From Leuctra nigra (taxonomy: Eukaryota > Arthropoda > Insecta > Plecoptera > Leuctridae): a stretch of DNA of 64,000 bases. The notes under the pieces were generated by a model, which was not told the origin of the DNA, ran no database searches, and saw only the letters and a list, made by a program, of their open reading frames with translations. Made by a program: the position numbers and the translations under genes. The stretch lies in the NCBI GenBank assembly GCA_934045905.1, contig OW203769.1:16275705-16339704 (forward strand), read 5' to 3'. This document shows positions 34,801 through 44,400 of the stretch, in pieces. The number at the start of each line of letters is the position of its first letter. Position 1 is the stretch's first letter.

Positions 34801-36866
34801 AGAAAGTTGCGTCGTGTAAATACAAAATTGTATGAAAAATGGAAATGTGACACAGAAGTTGTTCAAGAAATTGTACCGTGTAAATGGGGCTTTACACAAT
34901 GACTGCTGTCAATATTACAAATGATATTGGATGAAGGCAGAACTACTGGCTTATGAGCTCATTGAAATGGACATCAGGCCTTCTACCTCTTGCAACTCTT
35001 CCAGCTGAGCGGGCGGGACTTCATCTCCCTGACGTCACTGGAGCAGCTGCATTTGGCTCACAACTTCCTGGAGGACATTCCCGAGGGGAGCTTCTCCAGC
35101 AACTCTGCTCTGGAGAAGCTGTTCCTGTACAACAACAACCTGGAGCGCCTGGAGGGGGGCGCGCTAAGGGGACTCAGCAATCTCACGTCACTGCTGCTCA
35201 ACAACAATCTGCTCAGCAGTGTCGGAGACGGCCTCTTCGAGTCGCTCAGCAAGCTCAGCAAGCTGTGAGGGTGGCGATAATACAGCTAAAACACGGGGGC
35301 TTATTAATGAACTATGGTTTATTCCAACAGCATGATAAATTTTTAGGATGAGACGAGATCGATGTCTGCACATGAGAATGTAGGTTTCTGTGGAAAACTT
35401 CCATGGAGTCAAAATGAGGAAGGGATTTGCGTTGTGAAAAATGTCCGACCGAACCGGGGCGGCTTGAATCCGAGACCTCTCACTTGCCGGGCGAGAGCTC
35501 TACCAACTGAGCTACCCGGTCGGACGGACATTAGACACAACGCACTGATATTTTTCGCAACTCGAATCCCTTCCTATCCTCCTGACTCCATGGAAGTTTT
35601 CCAAAGAAACCTACATTCTCATCATTCGAGCTGAAAAGCAACTCGTTCAGTCGAGTAAAAGAGGGTTGCGTACGCAAGTGCAAAGAGACAGGGTGACATT
35701 GTCACCGGTGGTATGACAGTTCGTAGAAGCATTCTCTACCTTCATTCCATTCTCCTCGGAGATCTCATCAGTGTGTTGTGTCTAATTTTCGTCCGTCCGA
35801 CCGGGTAGCTCAGTTGGTAGAGCTCTCGCCCGGCAAGTTAGAGTTCCCGGGTTCGAGCCCCGGTTCGGTTGGATTTTTTTCACAAGGCACATCCGTTCTT
35901 AATGTCTGTATCTGTTGGTGGAATGCCATAGAGCGAAATATGGCCAGCCAAGTCGTACGGCGCGCACACTCTCATTTAAAGGCTGGAGCAAAACCCACTT
36001 TTCCTGTAAGCATCAAAGTGGCATTTTCGGTCTACTGGTAACATTGACCTGAAATTATCAATAGTTGCATAACAGTGGAGTAAATGATGGACCTTGGATA
36101 TATGTCCGCATTTTGGGAAAATTTTACTCAACCGTCAGTTTTTACACTGGTCCCCATGGGACTCCTAATAGTTGGATTTTAGTACATGTAGTTGGTTGGA
36201 ACGAATGTGTCTTTGCTGTGAGCCATGGCGTTCAAGACTCCCTGTATTTCAGGACATCGATTTCGAAACACATGTCGGCAGAAGAGTGTGTTGTTTTACC
36301 GACTGTTTCAGGCAGCTGGACAGCAACAAGTTCCTGAACATCCCGCACGGAGCGCTGGACTCACTCACGCACCTGGAATCTGTGAAACTCGGCAAGAATC
36401 CTTGGCATTGCGATTGTCAAATACTCTACCTGGCCAAGTGAGTTCAAATACAGGAAACTCGATTCAAACAAAGACAAATTTGTATAAATATTAGTGCAAA
36501 AAAGCTACCAATCAAAATAGGGCATGTGCAAAACTAACTATAATCCGACAGAGGGCATCACCTGGATAGTGAAGAGCTTTGACGAAATATCCTAGCTTTG
36601 ACATGCCCTGTTGCAGGCATTGATGCTCCATGGCACATACGTTGCCGATACAGAGTTTCCTATCCCTAACAGAGGGTATTTGTCATTGTCCTTATTCTTC
36701 CAGCTGGCTGCAGGGGAAGAAGAACCTCGTCTGGGACTCGAACCCGACATGTCGTGGTCCAGGTGACCTCGGGGGTCGCCACATCGACGAGATGACCTTC
36801 TATGACCTCTGCGATGGTCAGTGGGCCAGCATGGTCAACCACGCCCCCAGAGTGCCTCTACACTGA
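19819..36866 (+). CDS. Secreted leucine-rich-repeat protein (LRRNT + 13 LRR + LRRCT), ten exons
   Basis: Exons: 19819-20026, 20611-20761, 29818-29889, 30040-30111, 30312-30383, 31416-31609, 33898-34091, 35005-35264, 36312-36437, 36704-36866. All phases join and the total is 503 residues. The signal peptide MLLALLLAGCSALAALA is followed by a short coiled coil (LEARLDRLERRIKSLEQ). Exon 2 holds an LRRNT (CASGPCGCRPETRSLSC). Exons 3-5 are each exactly 72 nt, phase 2, one LRR per exon. Exons 6-9 carry the rest of thirteen 24-residue repeats (LxxLxLxxNxLxxLPxxxF). LRRCT starts at NPWHCDC and ends in exon 10. No membrane anchor is seen, so it is a secreted binding or scaffold protein; the partner is unknown. 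Intron 6 has a GC donor (AAAG/GCATGT), required by phase. Intron 2 (9 kb) contains another gene. Confidence 0.88.
20809..21350. mobile_element. ~540-bp TIR element, copy 1 (partner 59453-59830)
   Basis: Inverted arms: outer TTAAGGTG / CACCTTAA, then TGCGATACGATTGGAGAC at about 20857 with its reverse complement near 21153, then an inner pair around AATCATGATTAGAT and ACAAACTTAGGGTTAT. The same inner arms, inverted-paired, occur at 59510-59790, and a partial copy lies at 42380-42475. It lies in LRR intron 2 and is noncoding. Confidence 0.8.
21357..21377. repeat. Poly-G tract
   Basis: About 21 consecutive G followed by a mixed stretch and a second G run at 21421-21430. Possible G-quadruplex former; prone to assembly error. 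Confidence 0.85.
21634..21752. mobile_element. ~120-bp decayed MITE
   Basis: CTATTCTAGAAGG...CCAATTCCAATTCTGAT on the left pairs with ATCAGAATTGGGAATTTTT...TTCTAGAATT on the right. Related sequence (AGAATTGGGAATT, AGAATAGGCCCC) lies upstream of both cadherin-like genes near 38000 and 55150. Confidence 0.5.
22057..26527 (+). CDS. Large charged protein with C-terminal Myb/SANT-like domain, nested in LRR intron 2
   Basis: Exon 1 from ATG 22057 is a continuous 3.6-kb GC-rich frame; unspliced it would stop at 25686 (1209 residues). Phase-0 donors at 25617/25618 (ACG/GTAATT) or 25677/25678 (GAT/GTATGT) join in frame to the acceptor CTCGCTCTTGCAG at 26221, giving exon 2 26222-26527 and about 1288 residues by the first donor. 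AATAAA follows at 26532. Exon 1 is rich in Lys/Glu/Arg/Ser, with two near-repeats of RPxxHIYxRPSDVMRS and a repeated RDKSWVDDGSE motif near its end; I do not recognise its family. Exon 2 encodes WSVEEDLLFDSLLRS, a second Trp (ATWAHICARM) and RRSTDECARHF, a Myb/SANT pattern like that of chromatin and centromere-licensing proteins. A nuclear DNA- or chromatin-binding role is inference. It is on the same strand as its host gene. Confidence 0.65.
25618..26221 (+). other. Proposed intron of the Myb/SANT gene, carrying repeat sequence
   Basis: Positions about 25650-25805 recur inverted at 43186-43345 and partly in direct orientation at 42895-43000. A repeat straddling the stop codon of the unspliced frame supports treating the frame's last residues as intronic. 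The 3' end has a pyrimidine-rich tract before CAG. Confidence 0.5.
26768..27153. repeat. Long fold-back (hairpin) repeat
   Basis: The left arm ends CAACAGATGTT (about 26944) and the right arm starts AACATCTGTTG (26978). Inner arms of about 65 bp (26880-26944 and 26978-27043) are almost perfect; outer arms are more diverged (AATCGATTTTTATCAATATC and its complement) to 26768 and 27153. The loop is only about 33 bases. It lies in LRR intron 2, downstream of the nested gene. RNA across it would form a long duplex. Confidence 0.85.
28682..29587. mobile_element. ~0.9-kb repeat of the AACGCGTT-ended family
   Basis: Starts GAGCGAGCGAAGCGAGCG and ends GCTCGCTCATCAACGCGTTA through GAGCGTTTTCCTAGT. The interior repeats phrases such as GAAATTTTGCACACA and CCAACATTTAAGGTATTTTT. 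A parallel copy spans 45171-46082. The right-hand terminus occurs at least ten times in the window. No ORF, so non-autonomous. It lies in LRR intron 2. Confidence 0.75.
29611..29775 (-). mobile_element. Possible tRNA-like SINE remnant
   Basis: Read on the minus strand, the phrase GGCTCAGGCAGTAACGCCAT then CCCCGGTTCGATGT resembles internal polymerase III A and B boxes. Only one copy is seen and no flanking duplication is evident. Confidence 0.4.
29911..30003 (+). repeat. ~17-bp tandem repeat carrying TGACGTCA palindromes in LRR intron 3
   Basis: Six perfect TGACGTCA sites occur in 93 bases, spaced about 16-17 bp, with spacers CTTCTCTA, CTTCTTGA or CTTTTCGA. They nearly fill the 150-bp intron between LRR exons 3 and 4. 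TGACGTCA is the full CREB/ATF palindrome; binding here is untested. Confidence 0.9.
30674..30904. mobile_element. 231-bp MITE
   Basis: Perfect 23-bp TIRs: GAAGGGTGCAGGGAAAGAAC+GCT at the left and the reverse complement at the right end. Partial copies at 14040-14210 (inverted) and 12900-12925. It lies in LRR intron 5 and is noncoding. Confidence 0.9.
31079..31360 (+). mobile_element. tRNA-derived SINE, copy 2
   Basis: GGTTGGCTGAGTGG head, GGGTTCGATTCCC B box, the same body and CAGACAAAAAAA tail as 4651-4942. It sits about 55 bases upstream of LRR exon 6. Confidence 0.85.
31922..32112. mobile_element. ~190-bp MITE with CGACTGAGCGA-containing arms
   Basis: Left GCAAACACACGGGGCGATTT then CAGTCGCTCAGTCGCG; right CGCGCGACTGAGCGATT then GTCCCGTGTGTTTCGCCCC. 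The arms are inverted copies with a GC-rich middle. It lies in LRR intron 6. Confidence 0.8.
32655..32826. mobile_element. ~170-bp MITE
   Basis: TTTTGTACCTCTTGCTAAAG at the left pairs with CTTTAGCTAGAGGTACAAAA at the right; inner matches around CAAGTTCTTGATAG. It lies in LRR intron 6. Confidence 0.8.
32915..33593. mobile_element. 679-bp hAT-type non-autonomous element with 8-bp target duplication
   Basis: The ends are TAGGGATGGCAC and GTGCCATCCCTG, flanked by the identical 8-mer ATTCTCTT (32907-32914 and 33594-33601). Subterminal arms hold many GGTAAATTTACC repeats. hAT elements create 8-bp duplications and have CAGGG-type ends. A related host repeat at 15064-15230 reads through the site without the insertion. 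Confidence 0.92.
34128..34271 (+). repeat. Tandem duplicate of most of LRR exon 7 and its donor
   Basis: Identical, as far as I can read, to 33967-34110: it repeats the last ~125 coding bases of exon 7 plus the GTCAGTGCGCATGCG donor region, offset by 161 bp. The copy lacks the exon's true acceptor and, if read through, is out of frame. It is a recent tandem duplication or an assembly artefact, probably not a used exon. Confidence 0.85.
34394..34540. mobile_element. Partial copy of the AAGCCCCATTTACAC MITE
   Basis: Begins AAAGCCCCATTTACACGATG and matches the element at 34694-34893 for about 145 bases, then stops without a right TIR. Confidence 0.65.
34694..34893. mobile_element. ~200-bp MITE with AAGCCCCATTTACAC TIRs, TA-flanked
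   Basis: Left AAGCCCCATTTACAC and right GTGTAAATGGGGCTT are inverted copies, with long inner arms (CAACTTCTGT, GTGACACAGAAGTT). TA lies on both sides. It has inserted in a host repeat (34660-34985) that is related to 15064-15230 and 32860-33700. Confidence 0.8.
35367..35628. mobile_element. Fold-back element with a tRNA-like core
   Basis: Arms 35367-35445 and 35550-35628 are inverted copies (shared AATGTAGGTTTCT, AAAACTTCCATGGAGTC). The core 35450-35532, read on the minus strand, starts CCGACCGGGTAGCTCAGTTG and resembles a tRNA with A box. It lies in LRR intron 8. Confidence 0.7.
35797..35873 (+). other. tRNA-like sequence (probable SINE head)
   Basis: CCGACCG and CGGTTGG can form a 7-bp acceptor stem. 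The D-arm GGTAGCTCAGTTGGTAGAGC and B box GGGTTCGAGCCCC are intact. The sequence ends in a T run (polymerase III stop). The anticodon arm is non-standard, and a near-identical inverted copy lies 270 bp upstream, so a SINE or tRNA-derived element is more likely than a functional tRNA gene. Confidence 0.6.
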
Positions 36867-37101
36867 CCAACATGTTGGCAATTTCACGATATTTCAGTGA
36901 TTTATTTTTCTTTCATTTAGAATATAATACAGAATCATACGCTTTTCCTGTGTTATTTTTTAATTTTCTTTCACAATTGAGGGGTTGGGAGGAACATAAT
37001 TGCTAAATGAAATACCACGATGTCACATATTCTGGCAATGAACGAAATTCTGCTTCTAAAATCACCATCCAGCACCACAATGACACTTTATGTATTGCTA
37101 A

Positions 37102-37422
37102 CAGGGACTGGAACCGGAACCGAAAAAGAACCGTTATTTTTTATAGGAAACGGAACCGGAACCGGAACCCTTATTATTATGAAATATTATTTAGATTCCA
37201 TAACGGTTCCATTTCAATCTGAAATTATTTACTACCATTTACAGTGTTTCAAATAAATGATCTCCTAGTCAAATTAATGTTTTACTTTTGAGCATGTAAG
37301 TTCCCAAAAGTCAATTTAAAAAAATGAATTATTGTCTGAATTTGATGGGACAGAATGGAACCCTTATGGAACCCTTATCGAACCGGAACCGGAACCAATA
37401 TTCAGTTGTGTTCCAGTCCCTG
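37102..37422. mobile_element. 321-bp hAT-type MITE built of GGAACC repeats
   Basis: Ends CAGGGACTGGAA and TGTTCCAGTCCCTG; flanks ATTGCTAA (37094-37101) and ATCGCTAA (37423-37430), an 8-bp duplication with one mismatch. Subterminal GGAACCGGAACCGG repeats occur on both sides. A partial relative lies at 54315-54600 upstream of the second cadherin-like gene. Confidence 0.85.
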
Positions 37423-38450
37423 ATCGCTAACGCATGAGAATCAATGATACGGGAGAAATGATTATTGTTGTATCTCAGAATACTGTAGTTTGGCGTTTGT
37501 CATGTTTTCCTGCCCTTTTATCTCTCTTAAATACCTAGATGCAAGATGTTGTTAAACTGCATGTGCATCTATTGTCCATTGTAATTGCTGATAACCAGGC
37601 CTCTAAGTGTTGTTAATCTTAGTTTATTACTAAATGAATAGGTACATCGCATCTCAGCTTATCAGTTGCAGTGATTATTTTATAGATTCAGATCAAAGAC
37701 CAGTGCATCAATTCTCTGCTACCAGTAGTTAAGTTTAAATGCAATCAATCATTAAAAAAATGCTCAAAATGCTGAATTTTGCTAACTTTAACTGTTGATT
37801 AGGATTTTATTGGATTTTATTGGATTTTATTGTTTATTGTAGCCAATGACATTCCTGGAGTATTTGAAAAATCTAATAAATTGAATAGTATTTGAAAATG
37901 TGAGTTAAAAATGTTTTTTTTCCATTAATCACCACAAGCAAAAGTGTTGGTTACATCTTACACCTATTGCGTCCTGGACAGCATGGAATCGAATTCCGTA
38001 AGAATTGGGAATTGTAAAAGTTATAGAATAGGCCCCCAGGGTTGTTACAAACAGATCGCAAATTCGATAGAATGATAAGAGATGGATAAGATTCCATGCT
38101 ATCTGCGATAAACTTGCAAGCCATGCAATGCATCTTGACTGTTGAACACAAGTGCATAACATTTAGTCCCAAGAGTGAGACAACATGATGAAGGTCTGGA
38201 ACTTCATTGCCCTTGTGTGTGTGTGGAGCAGTGTCAAGGTGGCAGCAGACAACTTCGGAGGTGAGTATCATGCCATGTGTTATTGTTGCTCTTCATAAGT
38301 GTTTTTGAGTTGTTTCTTCATTACATGAATTAATGCCACACACTGGAGCTTGTTATGACCTCTGTCCTCAAGTGTTAAATACGAAATCTAATGGAAAATA
38401 AATTATCGTATTTCACACTTTGGAATTTCGTATTGATATATATATATTGT
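37160..38450 (+). repeat. Upstream copy of the promoter/exon-1 segmental duplication
   Basis: Collinear with 54315-56640: the ~800 bases before the start codon, exon 1 and the first ~190 bases of intron 1. Shared phrases include TGTTGTTAAACTGCATGTGC and GAAGGTCTGGAACTTCATTG. Exon 1 is identical at all 76 bases. Confidence 0.9.
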
Positions 38451-41400
38451 ATTAAATAAGTTACAGTTATAGCTACTTATGAGTGACACACTTCAATTCA
38501 TTAAATATATTATGTATTCACATTAAAAAAATGTTATAATGTTGAAGTAATTAATTTCTCCTATCTCCTGAACATTGCGAGTTGCTTGGTCACACCACTG
38601 ACGTCACACCACCGACGTGATATAACAGCAAATGAGCATTAAATTAAATTTACTTGCTGTGGTGAATTGTAAAAGAGGTATCATATTTTGGAAATATTTC
38701 ATTCCCATACTCATTTGTTCCAATCCTAAAAGAAATAGATTGCTGAAAATATGGTGCAACGACTGGTAGCCAGTTTGTGTCACAACACTGATATTAGTAA
38801 AAAAAATTATGTTTAGAAGTACTTTATAAAGATATAAGTTTTACCTTTTTTGTTGGAGTTAACATGTATCCCAGAAAAAAACACTCCGTGTAAAAAAGGC
38901 AGCCAAGTCTCTTTACTTTAAAAAAATTCAACACCGAAAAGGAGTGATATCAAAAAAGGAGCCAAGTCAATGACATTTCCAAATATTTAATCGTATTTTT
39001 GAAATAAAAGAATAAACACCGAGATATACTTTACAAAAGGACTTGGCGCATCGTTTTTTTAAAGACCTCATTCAATACTAAAAGTGGAAAGAAATTTAAA
39101 GTAGGTACATTTTCCTCTTTCTATTAGAGCCAGAAACTATGAATCAAGCTACTTTTAGTAATGGCTATTTTATAGTTTTGTCAATGGCGATAGTAGAAAG
39201 ATTTCATGCTGTAATAGATAAGTAATATAAGGGTGGAAGAATTAAATAACAATTGGAAGTGGGCTCATACATATTCTTATAGCACTGTTAATATGGTGAT
39301 ATAAGAAGGGTATCTTTTCATAATTTGATCTTGACTGAAGGAAATCATGAAACGTTGTCAAATAATTACGAACTGTCTTTGGAACACTATTATATATTTT
39401 TGAAGTGTCAAGTGTATAAAGTTAAAATTTTTAATAGAAATTCAATGTGACTATGTACTTTGTGAAATGTTTTGTTATAAAATGTGGATTAATAGAAATG
39501 TATTTCATGATGAGAAGGTTTAACGCATGAGACTTAATTATGTTGACCACGAAACAATATTACGAAGATAACTAACTATTGTGTATTTATAGAAAACATA
39601 GGCAACAAGTTTTATCGCGTACGTACATATTCTAATAGATAATATTTTACAGTAGGTATATGTATAATATGTAATTGAAAGATGTTTCCCTATTATTCTA
39701 AAAATTCTAAATTACGGTTGTATATCAATGGCATATGCTTATGAATCAAAAAATGAATTTAAAAAACGATGCGCCAAGTCCTTTTGTAAAGTATTTCTCG
39801 GTGTTTATTCTTTTATTTCAAAAATACGATTAAATATTTGGAAATGTCATTGACTTGGCTCCTTTTTTGATATCACTCCTTTTCGGTGTTGAATTTTTTT
39901 AAAGTAAAGAGACTTGGCTGCCTTTTTTACACGGAGTGTTTTTTTCTGGGATATCACTTCTTTTGTTAGTTTATTCATACAGCTTGTAGCACATGTCCGA
40001 GCAGGGACTAATTTCTTTAAAAAAATACGCCTCAACCGATTTGCTTACTAAGAAAAGTTGCGTTTGGTATAAGATGAAAATGATTATCCAAGAAGAATAG
40101 CTTAAGTTTCGTTATAATCGATCCAGCCGTTTTCGATATATGACGTCACTTCCGGTTTTGAAATAGCGGCCGAAAATAATGTCGTCTTGAATTCATAATT
40201 ATAAGTCCTACATAATTGCACAATTTGGTTGCAATCGGTACAGACGATTTCGATATATGACGTCACTTCCGGTTTAACCAATGGCGGCCGAAAATAATGT
40301 CGTCTTTTTATCCATAATTATAAGTCCTACATATTTCCAAAATTTGGTTGCAATCGGTACAGACGTTTTCGATATATGACGTCCCTTCCGGTTTTAACAA
40401 TGACGGCCGAAAATAATGTCGTCTTTAATTCATAATTTTTAGTCCTCCATATTTCCAAAATTTGGTTGCAATCGGTACAGACGATTTCGACATATGACGT
40501 CACTTCCGGTTTTAACAATGGCGGCCGAAAATAATGTCGTCTTTAATTCATAATTATAAGTCCTACACATTTCCAAAATTTGGTTGCTATCGGTACAGCC
40601 GTTTTTGATATATGACGTTACTTCCGGTTTTAACAATGGCGGCCAAAAATAATGTCGCCTTTAATCCATAATTATAATTCTTACATATTTCCAAAATTTG
40701 GTTGCAATCGGTACAGCCGTTTTCGATATATGACGTCACTTCCGGTTTTAACAATGGCGGCCGAAAATAATGTCGTATTTCATTCATAATTATTAGTCCT
40801 CCATATTTCCAAAATTTGGTTGCAATCGGTACAGCCGTTTTCGATATATGACGTCACTTCCGGTTTTAACAATGGCGGCCGAAAATAATGTCGTCTTCAA
40901 TTCATAATTATTAGTCCTACACATTTCCAAAATTTGGTTGCAATCGGTACAGCTGTTCCAATATATGACGTCACTTCCGGTTTTAAAAATGGCGGCCGAG
41001 AACACTGCAACCTTGAATTTATAATTATTTACAAAGTAGGTTTACTAAATATCTATTTAAAAGTATAAAGTGGTGAATTTTGTGTCAATTATCATATTTA
41101 TGACGTCATTTAGCATATTTATGACGTCATTTCCGGTATAGGTAATAGGAAAACAATCTAGTTGATACTTTATGAACGACCATCTGAATTCATAATCCCT
41201 ATATTTCCGTAAAATCGGTCTTGCCGTATGTATTATATGACGTCACTACCGGTTTCATTTAGTGGTTCCTGCCGCCATTTCCGGTACCGTTAATTTGTTT
41301 ATTCATTTTTCACAATTGAGTTTCAAAAAAAGTTGCAGAATGAATACGCAGGAGCTAGTTCAGTTGCAAACGGTACAGGCGTTTTAGATATATTACGTCA

Positions 41401-44400
41401 CTTCCGGTTTCAGGAATGGCGGCCGAGAACACTGCCTCCTTGAATTTATAATTTGTATTGTCTATGTTACAATGTAAGTTACTTATGTATGTATTTTAAG
41501 TATAATTTGTTGAAATAAGTTAAATATTGCGTATTTATGACGTCACTTCCGGTTCAGAAAATAAGAAAATAATAATTTTTTTATTGATACTTCATATAGA
41601 TGACCGTCTAAATCGAATGGCGCTAATTTCGTTCTAATCGGTCCAGACGTTTTTGAGATATGACGTCACTTCCGGTTTAAAAATGGCGGCACAAAAAATC
41701 ACAAGAGGCAAGGTATCATCAGACGCCAAAAGTGCATATGTGGTAAAAATTTCAGGTTGATCGGTTCAGCCGTTTAGGCTGTGGCGGTGATAGCAACGTT
41801 TCCTGATATCATCTTCAGAATCAGAAAGTGGTGTAATTTCACTGTTTTCTCGGCCCTCTAGCTCGCAAACGGCATAACATATTGTTCCCTAATTTGGTAT
41901 ATGTAGTGGGGTGGGCCATAGCTCGAAATTAAGATATATCGCAACAATGTGAGATTTTCCAATTTTAAGATCCAGTAGGCCGAAAATGCCATGTTGTTGC
42001 TTACAGTAAAAGTGGTTGGTCTGCTCCTCAGTTTATTAGTCATTTACGGTATGTTGAGTGAGTGTGAGTGTACGGTACGACTTGGCTGGGTGGAGCGACC
42101 GCTCCACTAGATGATCCCTATGTATGATCAGATATTAGTCGTATACATTTTGTTTCAAGCTAGCAGATAGTGCAGTATGAATTAACTTGAGAAACTTGTG
42201 CAACCGTCACACCACCTACGATGGACAGATCCATATCGCAGATTTCTCTCCTGATCGGCACAGTTTTGATAAATCATTAGTGTGTTTAAATTAGTTCTGT
42301 TCTGCAACTAGGATAATTTCGGATACATTATTATGACGAAAAATTATGTTTACTAGGAAAACGCTCAGTTGATATTTAGTGAAAAACTGTCAATTTTCTT
42401 GTCTGCTGGGTGCCGTACAAAATTTAATTTTAAAAATGTTCCAAGTGAAGTGTGTCTTTTATCTAAACATGTATTTAGATATTACGATAATAGAAGGTAA
42501 TTTTACCGAACAATAAGGAGATATTTGACCATGATTCACGCCACTTCTTCAACCTGGCAACATTGACATTATTCTAACAAATAAGCGATACGTGATGGAG
42601 CCACTTCTGGCAGGAAACTTTTTAGATGCACTTTCTTATTTTGAAGTTCGTGTATCCATAGGGCGGTGAAAAAGGAGAAACAATTGAAGTTTACATTTAT
42701 AGTTACAATTTTACTTTTTCAGCCATAACAAACAACTAAAATCAAATTTAATATAATTTACTTATATATCCCCCTTATGACTAGTACCAAAGAATCCACC
42801 AGAGGTCAGTCGTGATCCTTATTTTTTCGATTAGACAATCACTTCTTTGTTAGGGATAGGCAACTTAAATGTTGTCGATGTATAATGGCAAAGCGCGCCG
42901 ATTCGTGGTATCGTAATGCACCAAGGCCAAGTTTTTTACCACGACTGTTGAGATCGTCTTAGATTTTACCAGATTGCAGTGAAACCTGACACAGTACAAC
43001 CATTGACTTCAGCTCTATATGGGATTCGTGACTGCTATAGCTGCAGCAATGCTTTCACTGATGTCGGAGGCCGCACTGCTTTACCAGATTTTGGCAATAT
43101 AAAGACATATTATTAAATATTTTATTAAATGCCACGGTCTGTCTACATATTTATAATACGACAACATCAAAAGCATATTGTTGTGCTGTGTCAGGTTTCG
43201 CTGCAATCTGTTCAAATGTAAGACGATCTCAGCCGGACGCGTGAAGAATATGACCTTGAGGCTTGGTCTATACGTAAGAACGGGTCGGCGTGCTTGTCAA
43301 CATACATCGACGACAGACTTGCGAATCCCATGGTACAACAAAATGCTTCTTAATAAAAAACAAAGAAGAAGATAATATACCAGGAACCAACTAGTAAGTC
43401 ACAAATATTTTGAACAGAAGCACTGGTATTGTCAAATATAAAATAAAATGAGCCTGCAATATTTCGTCGATGCGTTCAATCGACTTTGTCAAACAAGACT
43501 GCTTAGTCTTGCTAAAATGCTTCTTATGTGGTAATATTTTAAATGTCTTCAAAAAGCCAGAAAATGGTATAAAGTGCTTCCGTTATTGCAGTTGCTTATC
43601 CCCAACGTGGAGGGAATGTCAACGATATGACGTCATATTTCTGCCAACAGGATGCGTGATCAAGTACGAGAATGGAGACGAGATCTCGATATTTGATTGG
43701 GATTTCGATCACACAGTCGAAAGACCGATGGACGACAACGCGGCGCCGGGAACCGTCGTCTACAGGTACACGGTTGAGAAGATGCAATCGGCAACACCAG
43801 GTGAGGACCAGGACTTGAACAGTTTGTCGTAATTGGGAGGAAAAGTATTTCTTTCCATTTCCAGTTTTAACATTTTTTGATTGAAATATATTATGGTCGA
43901 TAGGAATTCATAGTTGCACGTAATGTCATCTCATTGTTGTCTTCCACCATCTTAATGGCACGCAGAATAGCTGTAATTCTCTGCTTTTTTACGATATTTT
44001 AAATAGTTAATGGGTACCTGGGAAATTGCATCGGCTCCGGAGATATCTTTAGTACGAAGAGGAATCACTTCTGCACTCACATTACAAAAATACATCGATT
44101 TAGCTCAATACAGTTATAATCTGACCCGTCAACGTGCCAACATAATGCCCGTGCTCAGGTTAAAAATAAAATAATTTTGCATTGCTGATATAAAACAAAA
44201 GAAGTTCGTGCACGCTTTGAATAGATTAAAGTTTCAATTGTCTTTCTAGAATCATGATAGCCTGTGTCGGCATTGCAGTCGTGAAAACCCTTTAGAGAAA
44301 AAAATGTTCCATTATGGAGCATATTTACTGTTATAATTTGTCCTTCATTTTAACTAGAATCGATTGACCGATCAACTTAAAACTTCGCATGGACAATAGT

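Noticed and set aside
34534..34899. Minus-strand ORF of 121 residues
   Set aside because: Made of MITE arms and flanking repeat sequence; no domain.
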